Source: an uncultured bacterium (GTDB lineage Bacteria; Actinomycetota; Coriobacteriia; Coriobacteriales; Coriobacteriaceae). From it: a stretch of 7,511 nt of DNA. This document shows positions 4,671-7,511 of the stretch, one piece after another. The notes under the pieces are model-generated. The model saw only the letters and a list, made by a program, of their open reading frames with translations, had not been told where the DNA came from and made no database searches. Numbering within the stretch: the first letter of the stretch is position 1; each line of letters begins with the position of its first letter. The DNA lies in the NCBI GenBank assembly GCA_905214905.1, contig CAJMNK010000080.1:1-7511 (forward strand), read 5' to 3'. A program made the position numbers and the translations under genes.

Positions 4671-6278
4671 TTAATGGCGGAAGTGGCGGGCGCCCGTAAA
4701 CACCATAGCAATATTGTGCTCATTGCAGGCCTGGATGCTCTCGTCGTCGCGCTTGGAGCCGCCGGGCTGAATGATGCAGGTCACACCATGCTCGGCAAGC
4801 ACGTCAACGTTGTCGCGGAACGGGAAGAACGCGTCGCTTGCGCAGGCAAAGCCGCCCTTCTCCACGCCCTCGCGCTCGCAGAAGTCCTCGGCGCGCTCGC
4901 AGGCAAGCAGCGCAGAGTCAACGCGGTTGGGCTGACCCGGGCCCATGCCAATGCCGGCCTTGCCCTTGGAGACCAGGATGGCGTTGGACTTGACGCCCTT
5001 GCAGACCTTCCAGGCAAACTCAAGCTCGGCCATCTCGGCATCGGTGGGCTTGCGGTCGGTGGGGAACGTAAAGGTCGCGGGATCCTCGGTCACGTGGTCG
5101 ACTTCCTGCACCAGCATGCCGCCGTCGATGGAACGCAGCTCCACCTGGGCGCCGTGGTCCACGCCGCCGGTCGCCAACACGCGCAGATTGGGGCGTTTGG
5201 CCATGCGCTCGAGCGCCTCGGCAGTGTAGCTCGGGGCGATGATAACCTCGACGAACTGCTTGTTCTGGTCGGCGAAATGCTCAACCAGCTCATAGGGAAC
5301 CTCGCGGTTGCAGGCGATGATGCCGCCAAAGGCGCTCTTGGGATCGCAGGCAAAGGCGCGGTCGTAGGCGGCCGTGATGTCCTCGGCAACGGCAGAACCG
5401 CAGGGGTTCTGATGCTTGAGGATCACGCAGGCCGGCTCGTCGAACTCGCGGACCAGGTTCCAGGCGGCATCGGCATCCAGATAGTTGTTGTAGCTGAGCG
5501 GCTTGCCCTGGATCTGCTCGGAGCCCACAAGCGGGAACTGCGAGCTCGCGGTGTTCTCGCAGCCCTCGGCAAAACGATAGACCGTGGCCTTTTGCTGCGG
5601 GTTCTCGCCATAGCGCAGGTCGTCGACCTTCTCCAGCGAAATCTCGAGCTTGGCAGAGGTGTCCGCCACGTCGCTTGCCTGGGCGGCAAGCCAACGAGAG
5701 ATAGCCGTGTCGTAGGCGGCGGTGGTCTGGTAGACCTTCACCTGCAGGCGACGACGGGTGGAAAGCGTGGTGCAGCCACCGGTCTCGCGCATCTCGGCCA
5801 GAACGGCGTCGTAGTCGGCCGGATCGGAGATGACGGTAACGCTCGCGGCGTTCTTGGCAGCAGAGCGCAGCATGGAGGGGCCACCGATGTCGATGTGCTC
5901 GATGGCGTCCGCGAAGGTGACCTCGGGGTTGGCGACGGTCTTCTCGAACTCGTACAGGTTGACGACGACCAGGTCGATCAGCTTAATGCCGTGCTGAGCC
6001 GCCTCCTGCATGTGCTGCTCGGAATCGCGGCGGGCCAGCAGCGCGCCGTGAACCTTGGGGTGCAGGGTCTTAACGCGGCCGTCCATCATCTCGGGATAGC
6101 CCGTGAACTCCTCGATGGGGGTTACGGGAACGCCCGCATCCTCGATAGCACGAGCCGTACCGCCCGTAGAGATGATCTCGACGCCAAAGTCATCGACCAG
6201 CGTCCGTGCGAAATCGACGACGCCCGTCTTATCGGTAACCGAGATCAACGCGCGTGCGATCTTCACATCAGATCCCAT
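4671..6278 (-). CDS. purH: Bifunctional AICAR formyltransferase / IMP cyclohydrolase
   Basis: 535 residues, the normal length for PurH. It catalyses the last two steps of de novo purine synthesis in the cytosol: formyl transfer from 10-formyl-THF to AICAR, then ring closure of FAICAR to IMP. The N-terminal IMP cyclohydrolase domain (MGS-like fold, ~1-200) shows ALISVTDKTG (10-19), STGGTARAI (37-45), DGRVKTLHPKVHGALLARRD (66-85), VVNLYEFE (105-112) and IDIGGPSMLRSAAKN (129-143). The transformylase domain (~205-535) shows DLRYGENPQQKA, SYNNYLDADAAW and the catalytic Lys288-His289 in ILKHQNPCGSA, then CDPKSAFGGI, CKGVKSNAI, GMGPGQPNRV, SDAFFPF and the typical C-terminus TGARHFRH. The ATG follows an ideal AGGAGGA (6283-6289) by four bases. 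It stands alone here, divergent from the acetyltransferase gene and with no other purine gene in view. Confidence 0.98.
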   Translation of the reverse strand: MGSDVKIARALISVTDKTGVVDFARTLVDDFGVEIISTGGTARAIEDAGVPVTPIEEFTGYPEMMDGRVKTLHPKVHGALLARRDSEQHMQEAAQHGIKLIDLVVVNLYEFEKTVANPEVTFADAIEHIDIGGPSMLRSAAKNAASVTVISDPADYDAVLAEMRETGGCTTLSTRRRLQVKVYQTTAAYDTAISRWLAAQASDVADTSAKLEISLEKVDDLRYGENPQQKATVYRFAEGCENTASSQFPLVGSEQIQGKPLSYNNYLDADAAWNLVREFDEPACVILKHQNPCGSAVAEDITAAYDRAFACDPKSAFGGIIACNREVPYELVEHFADQNKQFVEVIIAPSYTAEALERMAKRPNLRVLATGGVDHGAQVELRSIDGGMLVQEVDHVTEDPATFTFPTDRKPTDAEMAELEFAWKVCKGVKSNAILVSKGKAGIGMGPGQPNRVDSALLACERAEDFCEREGVEKGGFACASDAFFPFRDNVDVLAEHGVTCIIQPGGSKRDDESIQACNEHNIAMVFTGARHFRH

Positions 6279-6352
6279 GCAGTCCTCCTGTCTGGTACGC
6301 CGCCGTGCTCTGTGAGTCGGTGATACGTCGATCTGCAGCGCTCGCGCAGCGG

Positions 6353-6385
6353 CATTGAAAATACTGATTCAATGTAGCGCATCAA
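6353..6385 (-). promoter_or_regulatory. Probable purH promoter with overlapping palindrome
   Basis: On the minus strand TTGATG (6385-6380) and TATTTT (6363-6358) are spaced by 16 bases, giving a transcription start near 6351 and a leader of about 70 bases. A perfect palindrome CATTGAA-N8-TTCAATG (6353-6374) covers the -10 and its upstream edge, which is a natural place for a repressor. The regulator is not identifiable from the sequence. Confidence 0.4.
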
Positions 6386-6469
6386 GCGCATCGATGCACC
6401 CCGCAACGGGCGCATGTGCAGAAAAAGCTTGCGAGCGGAGGGCATGGGCGCGGCACTGGGCACGGTGAG

Positions 6470-6497
6470 TTGATGGAACACAGGGGCACCATATTTA
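6470..6497 (+). promoter_or_regulatory. Weak candidate promoter for the acetyltransferase gene
   Basis: TTGATG (6470-6475) and TATTTA (6492-6497) are 16 bases apart and would give a leader of about 50 bases before the ATG at 6556. The -10 match is poor (3 of 6). Nothing better stands out in the purH-acetyltransferase gap, which otherwise holds only the perfect palindrome GCATCGATGC (6388-6397). Confidence 0.22.
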
Positions 6498-6555
6498 GAT
6501 GCCAATAGCGTGGTAGAACTGTGCTCGATATGCATCCGCAAAAGAAAGAGGCACC

Positions 6556-7197
6556 ATGGTCTCGCGGGTTCTCTACCGACCGTTTGATACCGAAGACTTC
6601 GACGCCATCGCGCTGATTCTGCAGCAGCTTTGGCATAACAATTCGGATAACGATGAGTACAACCGCCTTGAGGCTGCGTGCGACCTTGCCTACTGCCTTT
6701 CGTCCTCGACGTTTTCGCAGGTTGCGGTGATTGACGGCGAGGCGCGTGGCATTGCGCTCGCGCGCGCGGGACAGAATTCCGGCGCCACCGTCAACGAACA
6801 CTGGATGGATACTGAGCGCGCGCTGCTGTCGCAAATGCGCGAGCTGGAGCCCGATGCGTGCGCCGAGTATCTCTCGTTTGTGCGCGCAACCATCCGAACC
6901 AACAACCGCCTGCTCGAAAGCAGCCCGTTGCCACACGACAACGAGGTCACGCTGCTTGCGGTTGATCGCGGAGTCCACGGCCTGGGCGTTGGCTCGGTGC
7001 TGCTCGACGCCGCGGTCTCGTACCTTTCCTCGCGCGGGGCGACAAGGGCGCACCTGTACACCGACTCCAACTGCTCGTGGAAGTTCTACGAACTGCACGG
7101 CTTTAAGCGCGCGGCCACGCACCGCGCCAACCGCGAGGAACGCCGCCACGCCATGCCGCGCGAAAGCTTTCTCTATGAGCTCGACCTAACAGCCTAG
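6556..7197 (+). CDS. GNAT-family N-acetyltransferase
   Basis: 213 residues. The C-terminal half has the acetyl-CoA binding signature: the strand VTLLAVDR (131-138), the pyrophosphate loop HGLGVGSVLL (141-150, His141 where Arg/Gln is usual), then an amphipathic helix. Motif B follows as the strand AHLYTD (165-170) and NCSWKFYELHGFKRAA (172-187), and the last strand SFLYELDLTA closes the fold. The N-terminal part begins as GNAT motif C/D (YRPFDTEDFDAIALIL). Between the first strands and motif A is an insertion of about 50 residues rich in Glu, Arg and Leu, probably helical, that may form the acceptor-binding lid. The substrate (small-molecule amine or protein) cannot be told from the sequence. 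AGAGG lies four bases before the ATG. It is monocistronic and divergent from purH, with no sign of truncation. Confidence 0.88.
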   Translation: MVSRVLYRPFDTEDFDAIALILQQLWHNNSDNDEYNRLEAACDLAYCLSSSTFSQVAVIDGEARGIALARAGQNSGATVNEHWMDTERALLSQMRELEPDACAEYLSFVRATIRTNNRLLESSPLPHDNEVTLLAVDRGVHGLGVGSVLLDAAVSYLSSRGATRAHLYTDSNCSWKFYELHGFKRAATHRANREERRHAMPRESFLYELDLTA

Positions 7198-7214
7198 CCC
7201 GGGCAGCCACACCT

Positions 7215-7282
7215 AGTCATTTAAGAACGTCCCCAATGACTGATCCCCAACGACTGGTCATTTAAGTCTGTCCCCAATGAGT
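7215..7282. repeat. Two 27-bp direct repeats with GTCCCC cores and a partial third copy
   Basis: Repeat 1 (7215-7241) and repeat 2 (7256-7282) match at 22 of 27 positions and are 41 bp apart. Each begins with GTCATTTAAG and ends with GTCCCCAATGA. Repeat 1 has perfect 7-bp inverted ends, AGTCATT and AATGACT, so each copy can fold as a small hairpin. Between them TCCCCAACGACT (7244-7255) matches the repeat 1 tail at 11 of 12 positions. Position just after a gene, short palindromic units and a conserved GTCCCC recall REP-type dispersed repeats; this is inference. Confidence 0.6.
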
Positions 7283-7326
7283 AGCCTAGGGGGTCTGCAA
7301 ATAGCTGTGGGCAAAAAACATCAAAT

Positions 7327-7482
7327 ATGAGTACTGTTACCTTTTTAGTAGCAGCGCAATTCGGCTTTTTCGGGCCTCTTAAACATCTCGACGCGTTGGA
7401 TGAACTAACATATCTCCCCAAATGTACAATAAAATGGACTCCTAACGAGAAATATTCGGTGGCGCGCGCAGACGTGGTGTAA
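7327..7482 (+). other. Weak 51-codon ORF in a low-GC intergenic tail
   Basis: The 314 bases after the acetyltransferase stop hold the GTCCCC repeats and then DNA of lower G+C with no confident gene. The longest plus-strand frame starting at an ATG begins MSTVTFLVAAQFGFFGPLKH and ends RADVV. The frame is open from 7285, just past a stop inside the flank of repeat 2. There is no Shine-Dalgarno sequence before the ATG and the composition is unlike the neighbouring genes. It may be a gene remnant, part of a dispersed element, or non-coding. A minus-strand frame across 7221-7508 also exists but runs through both repeats and is not credible. Confidence 0.2.
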
Positions 7483-7511
7483 GAGCGTCCCGAGGTCCGT
7501 CGCTGCAAGTC

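Noticed and set aside
4602..6323. Plus-strand open frame of 573 codons opposite purH
   Set aside because: It is the antisense shadow of purH caused by high third-position G+C. PurH on the other strand has every family motif, and the shadow product is a low-complexity Gly/Ala/Leu/His-rich sequence.
6382..7149. Minus-strand 255-codon frame opposite the acetyltransferase
   Set aside because: It is a shadow frame; the plus-strand product shows the GNAT acetyl-CoA motifs and the minus-strand product shows no recognisable motif.
7215..7282. CRISPR array
   Set aside because: There are only two full repeat units with five mismatches and a 14-base gap that itself carries repeat sequence. Spacer size and repeat identity do not fit, and no cas genes are seen.

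Overview
The window looks like chromosomal DNA from a high-GC actinobacterium of the class Coriobacteriia, most probably Collinsella or a close relative. This rests on codon choice, Shine-Dalgarno style and general gene style, not on a database match. Most genes are strongly GC-rich. The hipBA module and the DNA around it are clearly less so (about 38% G+C over 1621-1740).

Layout, left to right. (1) 24-1606, minus strand: a HipBA-type toxin-antitoxin module, with the antitoxin gene first and the kinase toxin gene overlapping it by one base (TAATG). (2) 1607-1783: an AT-rich control region with three copies of one palindromic operator spaced exactly 39 bp centre to centre, followed by a separate stem structure. 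(3) 1784-3508, minus strand: a two-component system, an OmpR-family response regulator followed by a two-TM histidine kinase of the intramembrane-sensing (BceS/GraS-like) type. No ABC transporter partner lies in the window. (4) 3509-3687: an intergenic region with a GC-rich hairpin and two interleaved inverted repeats. (5) 3688-4395, minus strand: a cytosolic protein of about 235 residues that I do not recognise. (6) 4396-4670: a clear bidirectional terminator, a small hairpin, and a long, well-paired stem with purine-rich internal loops that could be a structured RNA or a palindromic repeat. (7) 4671-6278, minus strand: purH, the bifunctional enzyme for the last two steps of IMP synthesis, with a palindrome over its likely promoter. 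(8) 6556-7197, plus strand: a GNAT-family acetyltransferase, divergent from purH. (9) 7198-7511: no confident gene. It holds two 27-bp repeats with GTCCCC cores, plus a lower-GC tail with one weak 51-codon ORF.

How the parts relate. The regulator and kinase are translated from adjacent cistrons and act as one signalling unit. HipB should repress its own operon through the operator array, and HipA is the kinase it neutralises. purH and the acetyltransferase are housekeeping or accessory genes with no visible link to the others. The least explained signals are non-coding: the operator array, the 93-base stem downstream of purH, the interleaved repeats at 3642-3686 and the GTCCCC repeats at 7215-7282.
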